64,000 nt of DNA, from positions 54,942-118,941 of the forward strand of contig NZ_JADKPZ010000006.1 of NCBI RefSeq assembly GCF_016106035.1, read 5' to 3'. Shown here in pieces: positions 9,418-19,571 of the stretch. The translations under genes and the position numbers were made by a program. Positions within the stretch are counted from its first letter, which is position 1. Each line of letters starts with the position of its first letter. This DNA comes from Arcobacter vandammei. Its GTDB lineage: Bacteria > Campylobacterota > Campylobacteria > Campylobacterales > Arcobacteraceae. Below the pieces are notes generated by a model, which was given only the letters and a program-made list of their open reading frames with translations, did no database searches and was not told the DNA's origin.

Positions 9418-10947
9418 TTATTTTAAAAGGTTTTTTGCAAACTCAATAGCCTCATTTGTTACACTTTCACCACTAATCATTCTAGCAATTTCAGTTATTT
9501 TTTCATTATTATTTAATAATCTAACTATAGAAACTCCATCTTTCTTATCCACTAAGAAGTGTTGATTTGCACTACTTGTCAATTGTGGTTGATGTGAAAT
9601 TGCAAAAATTTGATAATTTTTACTAAGAGTTATTAGAACTTTTGATATAGCATCACTCTCTTTACCACTTAAATTTGCATCAATTTCATCTAAAAATAGA
9701 ACTCCATTTTCACCAATATCAAATTCACTAATTGCACTTAAAAGTGCTAATCTTAATCTATTATATTCTCCTGAACTAATAGTATTTAAAGATACTTGAT
9801 TTAACTCAAAATGAACTTCATCAATACCAAAACTATCCAAAGTTTTATTATTTAGCTCTATTTTTGCATTATTCAAATACAAAAATTTTAAATAGTGATT
9901 TATTCTATCTTCCAATAAAATCAAACTATTTTGCCTAAAAGTTGAGATATTTTTTGCTAAATCATTTATCTCATCTTCCAAAATTTTATACTCTTTTTCA
10001 AGTTTTGTTTTAGAAAAAGAGATATTCATATAAGATTCTAACTCTTTTTTCTTCTCTTCTTTATATTCTAAAGCCTCTTTTATAGAACCAAATCTTTTTT
10101 GTAGAGCTGAAATTTTCTCGATTCTATTTAAAACTTCTTCAATATTTATATCTTCTAACTCACTTAAACTATCACTTGATTTCTCAAAAACATTATTAAG
10201 TTCATTCATAGCTTCATCAAAAAAAGAGCTATCAACTTCTAAAAGATTAAGTAAATCATTTACACTACTATTTAGCTCAAAAATTGCACTTGCTTTATTT
10301 ATTGCTTTCTCTATTTTCTCTTTTTTTGCCAAAGATTTTTTTATAGAATTTAATCTTTCATACTCATCCTCTTTTGGATCAATCTCCTCTATCTTTGCTA
10401 TTTCAAATCGTGCAAACTCTTTTAAATCTTCTATCTTTTTTTCATCTTCATAAAGTTTTTCTAACTCTTTTCTTATATTTGAAAACTCTTTATATTTACT
10501 ATCAAAACTATATTTTAACTCTTTAAATTCTATAGAGTTTTTAGTAGATAATCTATCTAAAAACCCTATTATTTTTTGGCTTTCAAAATCACTAGTATCT
10601 TTTAAATTTAGTTGTTTTATCAACTTTGAAGAGATATTTTGAAGATTTTTCTTTGAAATTACTTGATTATTTAAAAAATATCTAGCTTTCTCCTTTTTGA
10701 TATTTTTAATTATTAAATCATCATTTATAGATATTCCATAGGCTTCATCTTCAAAACTACTATTTGAGAACTCCAACTCACTTAATTCACTTTTTACATC
10801 ATTAAAAGCAAATAAAGATAAAATCTCTTGCATTAAAATTGATTTTCCAGCACCAGAAGGTCCACTAAAAATATTTAAACCTTTTCCAAACTCCAAATTT
10901 ACTTCTTCAAAGCTTAGGCAATTTTTTATGTAAACTCTATTTATCAA
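9418..10947 (-). CDS. recN: DNA repair ATPase RecN
   Basis: This SMC-like ATPase acts in recombinational repair of double-strand breaks. The 509-residue protein has Walker A GPSGAGKS at residues 29-36, a long central coiled coil (~140-350), the ABC signature ISSGEYNRLRLAL near residue 393 and Walker B GVLFLDEIDANLSG near residue 420, plus the H-loop AISHQPQL. It is slightly shorter than the ~550 residues usual for RecN, as in other Campylobacterota. It starts 1 base after nadK, so the two are co-transcribed. Confidence 0.93.
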   Translation of the reverse strand: MINRVYIKNCLSFEEVNLEFGKGLNIFSGPSGAGKSILMQEILSLFAFNDVKSELSELEFSNSSFEDEAYGISINDDLIIKNIKKEKARYFLNNQVISKKNLQNISSKLIKQLNLKDTSDFESQKIIGFLDRLSTKNSIEFKELKYSFDSKYKEFSNIRKELEKLYEDEKKIEDLKEFARFEIAKIEEIDPKEDEYERLNSIKKSLAKKEKIEKAINKASAIFELNSSVNDLLNLLEVDSSFFDEAMNELNNVFEKSSDSLSELEDINIEEVLNRIEKISALQKRFGSIKEALEYKEEKKKELESYMNISFSKTKLEKEYKILEDEINDLAKNISTFRQNSLILLEDRINHYLKFLYLNNAKIELNNKTLDSFGIDEVHFELNQVSLNTISSGEYNRLRLALLSAISEFDIGENGVLFLDEIDANLSGKESDAISKVLITLSKNYQIFAISHQPQLTSSANQHFLVDKKDGVSIVRLLNNNEKITEIARMISGESVTNEAIEFAKNLLK

Positions 10948-10948
10948 A

Positions 10949-11815
10949 CTAATTTCCCCATCTTAATTTTTCACTTAAAACTTCAAAAAAATCTCTACTA
11001 CTTCTATGAAGCATTTTTGATTTTTTTGTAGCAATTTTGATTTTTATAACTTCATCTTTATTCATATCATAAAGTTCTTGTCCATCAACAATTACAACTG
11101 CTCCACTATCTTTTGTAACTTTAAACTCTATTTCAAACTCAGCAGGAACAACAATTGGTCTTTGAGTGAGTGAATGTGGAGCTATTGGTGTTAATATAAA
11201 TGCATTTGTAAGTGGATAAACAATAGGACCTCCAACAGATAAATTATAAGCAGTTGAACCACTTGGAGTTGAAACTATCAAACCATCACCAAAATATGTA
11301 TTGAAGGCTTTTTTATCTATTTTTGCTCTAACTTCTAGCATACTTGATAAGTTTTTTCTTGAAATTACAATATCATTAAAAGCTATAAATTTTCTATCTT
11401 TTATTTGACCTTCAATTATCATCCTAGGATTTATTTTATAATCATCTTTGATTAAATCTTCTATAAATTCTGGTAACTCTTCCATACTCAAATCTGTTAA
11501 AAAACCTAAAGTTCCTAAATTTATTCCAAGTACAGGTAAATCATATTTAAAAGCTTTTCTTGCAAGTCCTAAAAGTGTTCCATCTCCACCAACACTTATT
11601 AAAAAATCAACTTTTTTACATAATATATCAAAATCAACTCCATCTTGACCTATCATCTGAGCAGAATCTTCTTCAAGTATTAATTTAATATTTTTTTCTA
11701 AAAATAGCCTCTCTATTTTTAAATAATCATCTTTTAATTCTGGACTTTGTGGTTTAAGAACTACACCAATATTCTCAATTTTATCTAAGTGTTTACAGCT
11801 TCTCTCTAATCTCAA
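10949..11815 (-). CDS. nadK: NAD kinase
   Basis: NAD kinase phosphorylates NAD to NADP in the cytoplasm. This 288-residue protein has the GGDGT motif at residues 76-80, the second conserved stretch DGLIVSTPSGSTAYNLSVGG near residue 175, and the NAD-binding NDIVISR segment. The gene order nadK-recN is common in bacteria. The start (ATG at 11815) gives a normal N-terminus; a later start is possible because residues 1-14 are weakly conserved. Confidence 0.95.
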   Translation of the reverse strand: MRLERSCKHLDKIENIGVVLKPQSPELKDDYLKIERLFLEKNIKLILEEDSAQMIGQDGVDFDILCKKVDFLISVGGDGTLLGLARKAFKYDLPVLGINLGTLGFLTDLSMEELPEFIEDLIKDDYKINPRMIIEGQIKDRKFIAFNDIVISRKNLSSMLEVRAKIDKKAFNTYFGDGLIVSTPSGSTAYNLSVGGPIVYPLTNAFILTPIAPHSLTQRPIVVPAEFEIEFKVTKDSGAVVIVDGQELYDMNKDEVIKIKIATKKSKMLHRSSRDFFEVLSEKLRWGN

Positions 11816-11882
11816 TTTTCTAGCCTAATTTTTTGTTTGAATGGTAGCAATTTCAAACTTATATGAGAGTAAATTGCTATTT

Positions 11883-12693
11883 TCATAATTTTTTTAAAAT
11901 ATCTTTCAAATTTAAAGAGTCTAAACTCATCTTTGAAAAGGCAAACCACTTTTTGCCCAAATCTTTAAGACTTGCTCCAATATGATAAATCTCTTTTTTA
12001 TCAATAATTATAAATCTATCGTGGCTTTGTTTAAAAGTTTTTAGAGTGATATTTGTATATTGTTTAGAGTATTTCTCAAAATCCAGCTTTAGTTGTTTTG
12101 ATATATTATTTGTATAAATAATAAAATTTATATTTGTATATTTTGAAAACAATGTAAAAACAGTATCATCAATATAATTATCTACTAAAATTATTTCTTT
12201 TTGTGCCAGTTTTAGCAAATCATTTATAAAGGAGTAAGAATCATATATTTGTCCGTCAAAAAAAATATTCTTATTAAATTCTAAAGTATTATCTTTTACA
12301 AGAGAGTTAAATTTATCCATTTGAATTTTTAAAATATTTACATCTTTTTCTAAATTTACAAATCTCTCATTTCTAATTTTATCACTATTTATCACATAGC
12401 CATTTTGAATATAATTTTTCAAAATGATTGTTGCCCATTGTCGAAATTTTGTAGCTGTAACTGAATTTACTCTATATCAAACCGAGATTATTACATCAAG
12501 ATTATAGTGTTCAACTTCCCTTTTCCCTTCTTTCTGAACTACTCGAATTTTTCGAGTAGTTGGATTTTTTTGCAACTCTTTTTGCTTATAAATATTTTGA
12601 ATATGGTAAGTAATTGTATGTGCTTCAATCTTAAAAAGTTCTGCTAACTGCTTCCCCATCATTATAAACTACTAGATTTGATAAATTTTCCAT
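11883..12693 (-). pseudogene. Decayed RhuM-family (virulence/phage-type DNA-binding) gene
   Basis: Three pieces of one gene are visible. It opens with ATG at 12693 (MENLSNLVVYNDG), then a deletion and frameshift remove about 20 codons, the part that normally reads like the ETIWLTQ segment. It continues in another frame as KQLAELFKIEAHTITYHIQ (12477-12662). A TGA stop then stands where RhuM proteins have a conserved Gly, and the same frame goes on as YRVNSVTATKFRQWATIIL into a 179-codon C-terminal part. RhuM genes are often found in type I restriction or island contexts. The gene is probably inactive; the 179-codon piece could still be made from the ATG at 12422. Confidence 0.85.
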
Positions 12694-13116
12694 TTATTAG
12701 CCTCAAATATGAAAAATATTTAAAATCTTATCATAAAAAAAGAAATTTGATTAGAAATATTGCATTTTGTAATACTTTTGTGGGATTAATGCTTTTTAGT
12801 TTATTGTTCTTGTTCTAAGTTTTTCTTTTACTACTGCTTCATCTACATATTTTCCATATCTAACATCATCACAAAAGCTTTTAAATCTCTTTTTTCTTAT
12901 TCATCTTTAAATAGATTTCCCGTTTTTTGTATTAATATATCAAAATGGAATAGTTGTAATCAAAGCTATATATATCTTTGCTTAAGCTGAAAGAAATTAT
13001 TACTAAAAAAGATAGTGTAAATTTAAATAAAAAAGATAAATTAAGTATAAATTTAAAAAGCAATAAAAAAAGGAGTATGCTTTCGCACACTCCCTTTTAG
13101 AAAAAAAATTTAGATA
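12694..13116. other. Gene-poor spacer between the RhuM pseudogene and fusA
   Basis: This 423-base stretch has no intact gene. On the minus strand at 12796-12900 there is a short open remnant that reads RFKSFCDDVRYGKYVDEAV and ends in TAA, with a stop just before it; I cannot assign it to a family. The rest is AT-rich, and the fusA terminator lies at its right end. Together with the broken RhuM gene it looks like the residue of a deleted accessory segment. Confidence 0.5.
13065..13098 (-). terminator. Terminator of the rpsL-rpsG-fusA operon
   Basis: On the minus strand a stem of about 13 pairs (with G-U pairs) closed by a GAAA tetraloop is followed by a run of T. It lies 19 bases after the fusA stop codon and has the normal form of an intrinsic terminator. 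Confidence 0.85.
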
Positions 13117-15225
13117 TTATCCATTTCTTTTTTTCATAATCTCTTCAGAAACATTTCTTGGAACTTCTTGGTATGAATCAAAAAGCATAGAGTATGTTGC
13201 TCTACCTTGAGACATAGATCTTAAATCTGTAGAGTATCCAAACATTTCAGATAATGGAATCATAGCAGTAACAAGTTTGATACCTGCTCTGTCATCCATA
13301 GAATTAACTTGACCTCTTCTTTTGTTACAATCTCCAATAACATCTCCCATATAATCTTCAGGAGTTTCGATTTCAACTTTCATAATTGGCTCAAGTAAAA
13401 CTGCACCAGCAGCTGCACTTCTACAACCTTGTTTGAATCCCATAGAAGCAGCAAGTTTAAATGCCATTTCAGATGAATCCACTTCGTGGTAGCTTCCGTC
13501 ATATAGTGTAACTTCAATATCAACCATTGGATAACCTGCAAGAATTCCACCTTGCATTGCTTCAGAACAACCTTTTTCAACTGCAGGAACATACTCTTTT
13601 GGTACAACCCCACCTTTAATTTCGTTGTTGAATTTAAATGTTGGTTCACTTCCAGCAGCCATTGGTTTAATCTCTAAGTAAACGTGACCATATTGTCCTT
13701 TACCTCCAGATTGTTTTGCATATTTGTACTCTTGCTTAACAGCATTTCTAATAGTTTCTCTATATGCAACTTGAGGAGCACCTACTTCAGCTTCAACTTT
13801 GAACTCTCTTTTCATTCTATCTACAAGAATTTCAAGGTGTAATTCACCCATTCCTGAAATGATAGTTTGTCCAGTTTCTTCATCTGTATTTACTCTAAAT
13901 GATGGATCTTCTTCAGCTAATTTTCCTAAAGCAATACCCATTTTTTCTTGGTCAGCTTTAGTTTTTGGCTCAACAGCAACAGAAATAACTGGATCTGGGA
14001 AATCCATTCTTTCTAGGATTACTGGATCTTTTTCACTTGCAAGAGTATCACCTGTAATTGTATCTTTAAGACCAACAACAGCTCCAATTTCTCCAGCATA
14101 TAACTCTTTAACTTCTTCTCTTGAGTTAGCATGCATTTTAAGTAATCTTCCGATTCTCTCTTTTTTATTTTTTGTAGAGTTAAGTACATAAGTTCCTGAT
14201 TCTAAGATACCTCTATAAACTCTAGTAAAAGTTAATTGTCCAACAAATGGGTCAGTCATGATTTTAAATGCAAGAGCAGCTACTTCACCTTTATCAGTTG
14301 AAGGAACAACAACAGCATCACCATCTTGAGTTTCACCTTTAATATCAGCAACTTCTGTTGGAGCTGGTAAATACATAGCAACAGCATCAAGTAATGGTTG
14401 AATACCTTTGTTTTTAAATGATGTTCCACAAACCATTGGAGTAACTTCCATTGCTAAACATCTTTTTTTCATTCCAGCAACAATCTCTTCTTCAGTTAAT
14501 TCTTCACCACCAAGATATTTATCCATTAACTCTTCACTTGACTCAGCGGCAGCTTCAACAAGTTTTTCTCTATATTCAGCTGCAGTATCAGCTAAATCAG
14601 CAGGAATATCTTCTATTTTATACATCTCTCCAGCTTGTGCATCAAGAGTATAAGTATAAGCTTTCATTTTTACTAAATCAACCATTCCTCTAAATTGGTC
14701 TTCTGCACCAATTGGAATTTGAAGTGGAACTGGATTTGCTTTTAATCTATCTCTTACTTGGTTCATAACATTAAAGAAGTTTGCACCTGTTCTATCCATT
14801 TTATTTACATAGATAATTCTTGGAACTCCATATTTATTTGCTTGTCTCCAAACAGTTTCAGATTGTGGTTGAACTCCTCCAACTGAACAAAATACTGCTA
14901 CAGCACCATCAAGAACCCTCATTGATCTCTCAACTTCAATAGTAAAGTCAACGTGACCTGGAGTGTCGATGATATTTATTTGTAATTGCTCATTTGTTTT
15001 TGGGTGGTTCCAGAAACAAGTAGTAGCTGCTGAAGTAATTGTAATACCTCTTTCTTGCTCTTGCTCCATCCAGTCCATAGTTGCAGTACCTTCGTGAGTT
15101 TCACCAATTTTATGTGAAATTCCTGTATAGAATAAAATTCTTTCAGTACTTGTTGTTTTTCCAGCATCAATGTGAGCTGCAATACCAATATTTCTAACTC
15201 TATTTAAAGGTACTTTTCTTGCCAT
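13117..15225 (-). CDS. fusA: Elongation factor G
   Basis: EF-G is the GTPase that moves tRNAs and mRNA through the ribosome. The 702-residue length is normal. G-domain motifs are AHIDAGKTT (17-25), DTPGHVDF (near 90) and NKMDR (near 144), followed by the standard domains II-V, including the conserved SGKGQYGHV and [12 protein letters not shown] stretches. It is the last gene of rpsL-rpsG-fusA, 9 bases after rpsG, with a strong terminator behind it. Confidence 0.98.
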   Translation of the reverse strand: MARKVPLNRVRNIGIAAHIDAGKTTSTERILFYTGISHKIGETHEGTATMDWMEQEQERGITITSAATTCFWNHPKTNEQLQINIIDTPGHVDFTIEVERSMRVLDGAVAVFCSVGGVQPQSETVWRQANKYGVPRIIYVNKMDRTGANFFNVMNQVRDRLKANPVPLQIPIGAEDQFRGMVDLVKMKAYTYTLDAQAGEMYKIEDIPADLADTAAEYREKLVEAAAESSEELMDKYLGGEELTEEEIVAGMKKRCLAMEVTPMVCGTSFKNKGIQPLLDAVAMYLPAPTEVADIKGETQDGDAVVVPSTDKGEVAALAFKIMTDPFVGQLTFTRVYRGILESGTYVLNSTKNKKERIGRLLKMHANSREEVKELYAGEIGAVVGLKDTITGDTLASEKDPVILERMDFPDPVISVAVEPKTKADQEKMGIALGKLAEEDPSFRVNTDEETGQTIISGMGELHLEILVDRMKREFKVEAEVGAPQVAYRETIRNAVKQEYKYAKQSGGKGQYGHVYLEIKPMAAGSEPTFKFNNEIKGGVVPKEYVPAVEKGCSEAMQGGILAGYPMVDIEVTLYDGSYHEVDSSEMAFKLAASMGFKQGCRSAAAGAVLLEPIMKVEIETPEDYMGDVIGDCNKRRGQVNSMDDRAGIKLVTAMIPLSEMFGYSTDLRSMSQGRATYSMLFDSYQEVPRNVSEEIMKKRNG

Positions 15226-15234
15226 AATTGTTTC

Positions 15235-15705
<471 letters not shown>

Positions 15706-15717
15706 CTATCCTTCTAC

Positions 15718-16101
15718 TTATTTTTTTGCCGCTTTTGGTCTTTTTGTACCATATTTAGATCTAGATACAGTTCTGTTATTAACTCCAACTGAATCTAAAG
15801 CACCTCTTACGATGTGGTATTTAACCCCAGGTAAATCCTTAACTCTTCCCCCTCTTACCAACACAATTGAGTGTTCTTGTAAGTTGTGACCTTCTCCACC
15901 AATATATGAAATAACTTCAAATCCAGTAGTTAATCTAACTTTTGCAACTTTTCTTAAAGCCGAGTTAGGTTTTTTTGGAGTTGTTGTATATACTCTTGTA
16001 CATACCCCTCTTCTTTGTGGGCATTTTTTTAATGCAGGTGATTTTGATGTTTCAATCACTTTTTTTCGCTCTTTTCTAATAAGCTGGTTAATAGTAGGCA
16101 T
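15718..16101 (-). CDS. rpsL: 30S ribosomal protein S12
   Basis: S12 sits at the decoding centre and affects accuracy; streptomycin resistance maps to its [13 protein letters not shown] (near residue 41) and [11 protein letters not shown] (near residue 88) loops. Both are present here; the Lys before PNSAL and the Lys in PGVKY are the positions usually changed in resistant strains and are wild-type here. The 127-residue length is normal. It heads the rpsL-rpsG-fusA operon and has a structured leader in front of it. Confidence 0.98.
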   Translation of the reverse strand: MPTINQLIRKERKKVIETSKSPALKKCPQRRGVCTRVYTTTPKKPNSALRKVAKVRLTTGFEVISYIGGEGHNLQEHSIVLVRGGRVKDLPGVKYHIVRGALDSVGVNNRTVSRSKYGTKRPKAAKK

Positions 16102-16110
16102 TTCTTTCCT

Positions 16111-16200
16111 TTATAAAATTTGGTTTGAGTAGCTATAGCCCTACTCATGCTTCTCGTAATCTTCAAAATTTTTTGAAGCGATACTACCATTCTAGGAAAC
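16111..16200 (-). promoter_or_regulatory. Structured 5' leader of rpsL
   Basis: Two inverted repeats lie before rpsL: TGAGTAG/CTACTCA (16126-16132 and 16141-16147, loop of 8) and CTTCAAAA/TTTTGAAG (16161-16178). They could be an autoregulatory leader or an attenuator. The function is inferred only from position. Confidence 0.4.
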
Positions 16201-16299
16201 GATTTAGTGTTTTCTAAAAAAGTTTTGCATTATATCTAAATAGCTTTAAACTTTGCTTTATATACTTTTTATTAAAATCAAATAAAAAATGGAAAGAAA

Positions 16300-17052
16300 A
16301 TGACAAGTTTAAACTATAAAACTTTTGGATATGGAGAAAAAAAGCTACTCTTTTTACATGAACTTTTTGGAGATTGTACAAATTATGAAGCTTGTTTAAA
16401 ATATTTTGATGAGAAACAATTTACAATATATTTAGTTGATTTAAGAGGTTATGGAGAGTCCAAAAATATTTTAGGAAAATATAGTTTAGATGAAGCAATA
16501 ACTGATTTACAAAATTTAATATCATCTTTAAATTTATATAGTCTTACTTTACTTGCTCACTCTATGTCCACTATGATTGCTCAAAATTTAGCTTCAAAAG
16601 ATAAAAGAGTAGAAAAACTTATTTTAGTCTCACCAATAAGCTATAAAGGTGTAAAAAGCACACAAAAGGCAAAAGAAAATTTACTAAATCAAATGGCAAA
16701 AGATAATCAAAAAATAGAAGAAGTTGTGGAGCAATCAAGTAAAAGATATAATCAAATATGGAAAAACTATCGTATAAATTTAGCTACAAACTGCTCAATT
16801 AATGAAGCAAGGCTAGGTTATATGAGTATGTATCTAAATGTAGATTTTGAAAATCCAAATAATATAAATCTTGATATTCCTATTAAAATCATAACAGGAA
16901 AGCACGATTTCCCAGTATTTTCTAAAAATGAAGTTGAAAAATATTTCAAATCCTTTTCAAATGTTGAGATAGTAGAGTTTGAAGAAGCTGGACACTATGC
17001 TATGCTTGAGTGCCCTATTCTTTTTGCTTCACAAATTGAAGCTTGGAATTAA
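16300..17052 (+). CDS. Alpha/beta hydrolase
   Basis: This 250-residue protein has the alpha/beta hydrolase fold: an N-terminal LLFLHELFGDC stretch (oxyanion region), the nucleophile elbow AHSMSTM with Ser near residue 88, an acid in TGKHDFPVF near residue 205, and the catalytic His in EEAGHYAMLE near residue 228. It resembles small esterase/lactonase or BioH-like enzymes; the substrate is unknown. It is transcribed away from rpsL, and a MFS exporter follows after 63 bases. Confidence 0.85.
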   Translation: MTSLNYKTFGYGEKKLLFLHELFGDCTNYEACLKYFDEKQFTIYLVDLRGYGESKNILGKYSLDEAITDLQNLISSLNLYSLTLLAHSMSTMIAQNLASKDKRVEKLILVSPISYKGVKSTQKAKENLLNQMAKDNQKIEEVVEQSSKRYNQIWKNYRINLATNCSINEARLGYMSMYLNVDFENPNNINLDIPIKIITGKHDFPVFSKNEVEKYFKSFSNVEIVEFEEAGHYAMLECPILFASQIEAWN

Positions 17053-17115
17053 ACTCTAATTTTAATCTTTTTTAACTAGAATTTCACTCTATTTTTAAAA
17101 AAAGGTATAATTTTT

Positions 17116-18261
17116 ATGACTAAACAACTATTTCCTTTGGCTGTTGGTGGATTGGCCATTGGAACAACTGAATTTATTATTATGGGGCTTTTGCCTGATG
17201 TTGCACAAGATTTAGGAGTATCTATTCCTGTTGCTGGGCATTTAATCTCTGCTTATGCTTTTGGAGTTGTTCTTGGTGCACCAATTTTAGTGGCACTTAG
17301 TTCAAAATTTCCACCAAAAAATATTTTAATAGTATATATGATACTTTTTACACTATTTAATGCTTTATCTATAATTGCACCTGATTATAACACTCTTTTA
17401 ATGTCAAGATTTTTTGCAGGTCTTCCTCATGGGGCATTTTTTGGAGTTGGAACAGTTGTTGCTATAAAATTAGCCAAAAAAGGAAAAGAGGCAAGTGCCG
17501 TATCCTCTATGTTTACAGGGCTTACTTTAGCAATACTGTTAATGGTTCCACTTTTAACTTATATAGGACATAACACCAGTTATAAATACTCTTTTGCAGC
17601 TGTTAGTATGCTAGGAGTTTTTACAATTATAGCTCTATATAAATTTATGCCAAAGTTAAAATCACTTAAAACTGTAACATTTAAAGAGGAGATTGAATTT
17701 TTTCTAAGCTTTAAAGCTTGGCATATTATTTTAATTGTTGCTATTGGTTTTGGTGGGCTTTTTGCTTGGTTTAGTTATATTGCACCACTTTTAATAAATG
17801 TTTCAAAATTTGCCCCTAGTTCTATCTCATATCTAATGCTTGTTGCTGGAGTTGGAATGGTTTTAGGCAATATTTTGGGTGGATATTTAGCAGATAAAAA
17901 AGATCCAATAAAAGTTGCTATTTATCTACTTTCTTTTATGGTTCTTTTTCTAACTTTAGTTTTCTTTTTAAGTGAATACAAATATATATCGCTTATTTTA
18001 ACTTTTATTTGTGGGGTTTTTGCTATGAGTGTTGGAACTCCAATAAATATGGTAATGGTAAAAAATGCAAAAAACTCTGAAATGTTAGGGGCTGCTTTTA
18101 TGCAAGCTGCTTTTAATGTGGCAAACTCTTTGGGTGCTTTATTTGGTGGAATTCCACTTTTATATGGTTTAGGTTTTGAATATCCTGCACTTGTAGGTGC
18201 TTTTATGGCATTTTTAGGAGTTATTTTATGTATGATTTTTTATACAAAGTATAAAGAATAA
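17116..18261 (+). CDS. MFS transporter, DHA1/AraJ-type efflux permease
   Basis: The protein has 381 residues and about 12 membrane helices. The N-terminus FPLAVGGLAIGTTEFIIMGLLPDVA is typical of the AraJ/YdhP/SotB-like group of drug:proton antiporters and sugar efflux permeases, and residues ~78-100 (MSRFFAGLPHGAFFGVG) carry another subgroup motif. It probably exports a small molecule in exchange for protons; the substrate cannot be read from sequence. A poly-A/T stretch with ATAAT elements precedes it. A strong bidirectional terminator follows. Confidence 0.88.
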   Translation: MTKQLFPLAVGGLAIGTTEFIIMGLLPDVAQDLGVSIPVAGHLISAYAFGVVLGAPILVALSSKFPPKNILIVYMILFTLFNALSIIAPDYNTLLMSRFFAGLPHGAFFGVGTVVAIKLAKKGKEASAVSSMFTGLTLAILLMVPLLTYIGHNTSYKYSFAAVSMLGVFTIIALYKFMPKLKSLKTVTFKEEIEFFLSFKAWHIILIVAIGFGGLFAWFSYIAPLLINVSKFAPSSISYLMLVAGVGMVLGNILGGYLADKKDPIKVAIYLLSFMVLFLTLVFFLSEYKYISLILTFICGVFAMSVGTPINMVMVKNAKNSEMLGAAFMQAAFNVANSLGALFGGIPLLYGLGFEYPALVGAFMAFLGVILCMIFYTKYKE

Positions 18262-18291
18262 AAAAGGCAAGATTTTTTATCTTGCCTTTAT
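18260..18291. terminator. Bidirectional terminator between the MFS gene and peroxiredoxin
   Basis: A perfect 11-bp stem AAAGGCAAGAT (18263-18273) / ATCTTGCCTTT (18279-18289) with a 5-base loop lies between two convergent genes. A-rich and T-rich flanks on either side suit termination on both strands. Confidence 0.88.
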
Positions 18292-18312
18292 AGAATTTTG
18301 AAGATTAAACTA

Positions 18313-19014
18313 TTAAGATAAAATCTCTTCAAGAGTAATATAATCTCCAACTCTTCCTGTCATTTGCTCAACATCTGTGTTTACAGGAAGTGTTTTTTTA
18401 CCTGGTCTCCAACCTGCAGGACATACTTCACCAGTTTTTGTTGCGTGTTGCCAAGCTCTAACTTGTCTTAAAAACTCATTTACATTTCTTCCAACGCTAT
18501 CTGCTTGAACTTCTTGTGCTACACAAACACCATCTGGATTAAATAAAAATCTTCCTCTTAAAGCAACTCCTGCTTCTTCGATTAATACACCAAATGATTC
18601 TGATACACTTTTATTTGAATCAGCACCAATTGTTAATTTTAATCCCTTTAAGATTGGTTCTGTTTCAACAAATCTTTTGTGAGAGAATTTTGTATCTGTT
18701 GATATTGGTAAAATCTCGACTCCAAGCTCTTGGAACTCATCATATTTTGCATTCATTGCTGCAATTTCTGTTGGGCATACAAAAGTAAAATCCGCTGGGT
18801 AAAAACAAACTACTGTCCACTTACCTGCATAATCTTCACTTGATACTGTTGTATAGTGACCTGTTGCTGCGTTATACGCATCCATTTTAAATTCTGGCAT
18901 TTTTCTTAAAACCATAGTTGAACTCATTTTTTTCTCCTTTTTTGTTTCTGTTTGATTATTTTCGTCTGTTACAATTTTCTCTTCTCTTGCTTTAACACCT
19001 GTATCACAAGCCAT
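18313..19014 (-). CDS. 2-Cys peroxiredoxin (AhpC/Prx1 type) with optional N-terminal extension
   Basis: This thiol peroxidase reduces hydrogen and organic peroxides. The peroxidatic Cys is in DFTFVCPTE (C80 of the 233-residue form) and the resolving Cys in EVCPAGWRPGKK (C198). Two starts are supported. ATG at 19014 follows AAGGA and adds about 29 hydrophilic residues. ATG at 18927 follows a stronger AAAGGAG and gives a 204-residue protein close to the family norm. Both may be used. A perfect 8-bp palindrome upstream (19108-19127) resembles a PerR/Fur-family operator, so peroxide or iron control is likely. Confidence 0.93.
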   Translation of the reverse strand: MACDTGVKAREEKIVTDENNQTETKKEKKMSSTMVLRKMPEFKMDAYNAATGHYTTVSSEDYAGKWTVVCFYPADFTFVCPTEIAAMNAKYDEFQELGVEILPISTDTKFSHKRFVETEPILKGLKLTIGADSNKSVSESFGVLIEEAGVALRGRFLFNPDGVCVAQEVQADSVGRNVNEFLRQVRAWQHATKTGEVCPAGWRPGKKTLPVNTDVEQMTGRVGDYITLEEILS

Positions 19015-19107
19015 AATAAATCCTTATAAATTATTTCTAAAGATAAATTTTATCCCTTAGACTTTGAAATAATATCAGATTTATTTTAAGTAGAGCTTAA
19101 GTTATTA

Positions 19108-19127
19108 GATAATTTTATCAAATTATC
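19108..19127 (-). promoter_or_regulatory. PerR/Fur-like operator upstream of the peroxiredoxin gene
   Basis: GATAATTT-TATC-AAATTATC is a perfect palindrome with 8-bp arms, rich in the GATAAT element of Fur-family sites. It lies about 94 bases before the longer peroxiredoxin start. The regulator is inferred. Confidence 0.5.
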
Positions 19128-19161
19128 ATAAGATTAACTTATAATAACTTGATATTTTTTA

Positions 19162-19563
19162 TTAAATATATTGAGAAAGAGTAATTACACTTAACAAAAG
19201 TATAAAATAAAAATAGTGAAAAATGACTCTAAACCGAGGTTTTGCATTAATTTTTTCTAAAAACTTTGGAATAGCTAAAAATGCCAAAACTAAAATTAAA
19301 CCTAAAACTATTTTAATATGTAAAATCACTGAACTATTTTGTAGATGATAAGCAAAAAATAGATAAAACCCAGAAAGGATTAAAACAATATTGCTAATTG
19401 CTATAATCTTTCTTGCTTCGTTTCCTAAAGCCTTTTGGATTTTCACACTCTCTTGTTGTGGATAATATTTTCCTAGTTTAAAAAGAACAAAAGTCCTAAA
19501 AAATACAGTTCCCACAAACAAAACAACAGTTATTATATGTATTGTTTTTATAAATTCATACAT
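19162..19563 (-). CDS. CopD-like four-helix membrane protein, function unknown
   Basis: This is a 133-residue protein with four predicted membrane helices (~5-25, 53-73, 80-100, 112-131) and a His (H9) in the first helix (FIKTIHIITVVLFVG), as in CopD/HemJ-like proteins that bind haem or copper. It starts 8 bases after the TonB receptor stop, so it is probably co-expressed with it. The similarity is weak and the role is unknown; haem or copper handling is only a guess. Confidence 0.6.
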   Translation of the reverse strand: MYEFIKTIHIITVVLFVGTVFFRTFVLFKLGKYYPQQESVKIQKALGNEARKIIAISNIVLILSGFYLFFAYHLQNSSVILHIKIVLGLILVLAFLAIPKFLEKINAKPRFRVIFHYFYFILLLSVITLSQYI

Positions 19564-19571
19564 CTTTTATC

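Noticed and set aside
13380..13649. Long minus-strand frame inside fusA and similar frames in tuf, rpoB, rpoC and glnA.
   Set aside because: They lie in other frames of strongly conserved genes, lack family similarity and ribosome sites, and have low-complexity Leu- or Ser-rich composition.
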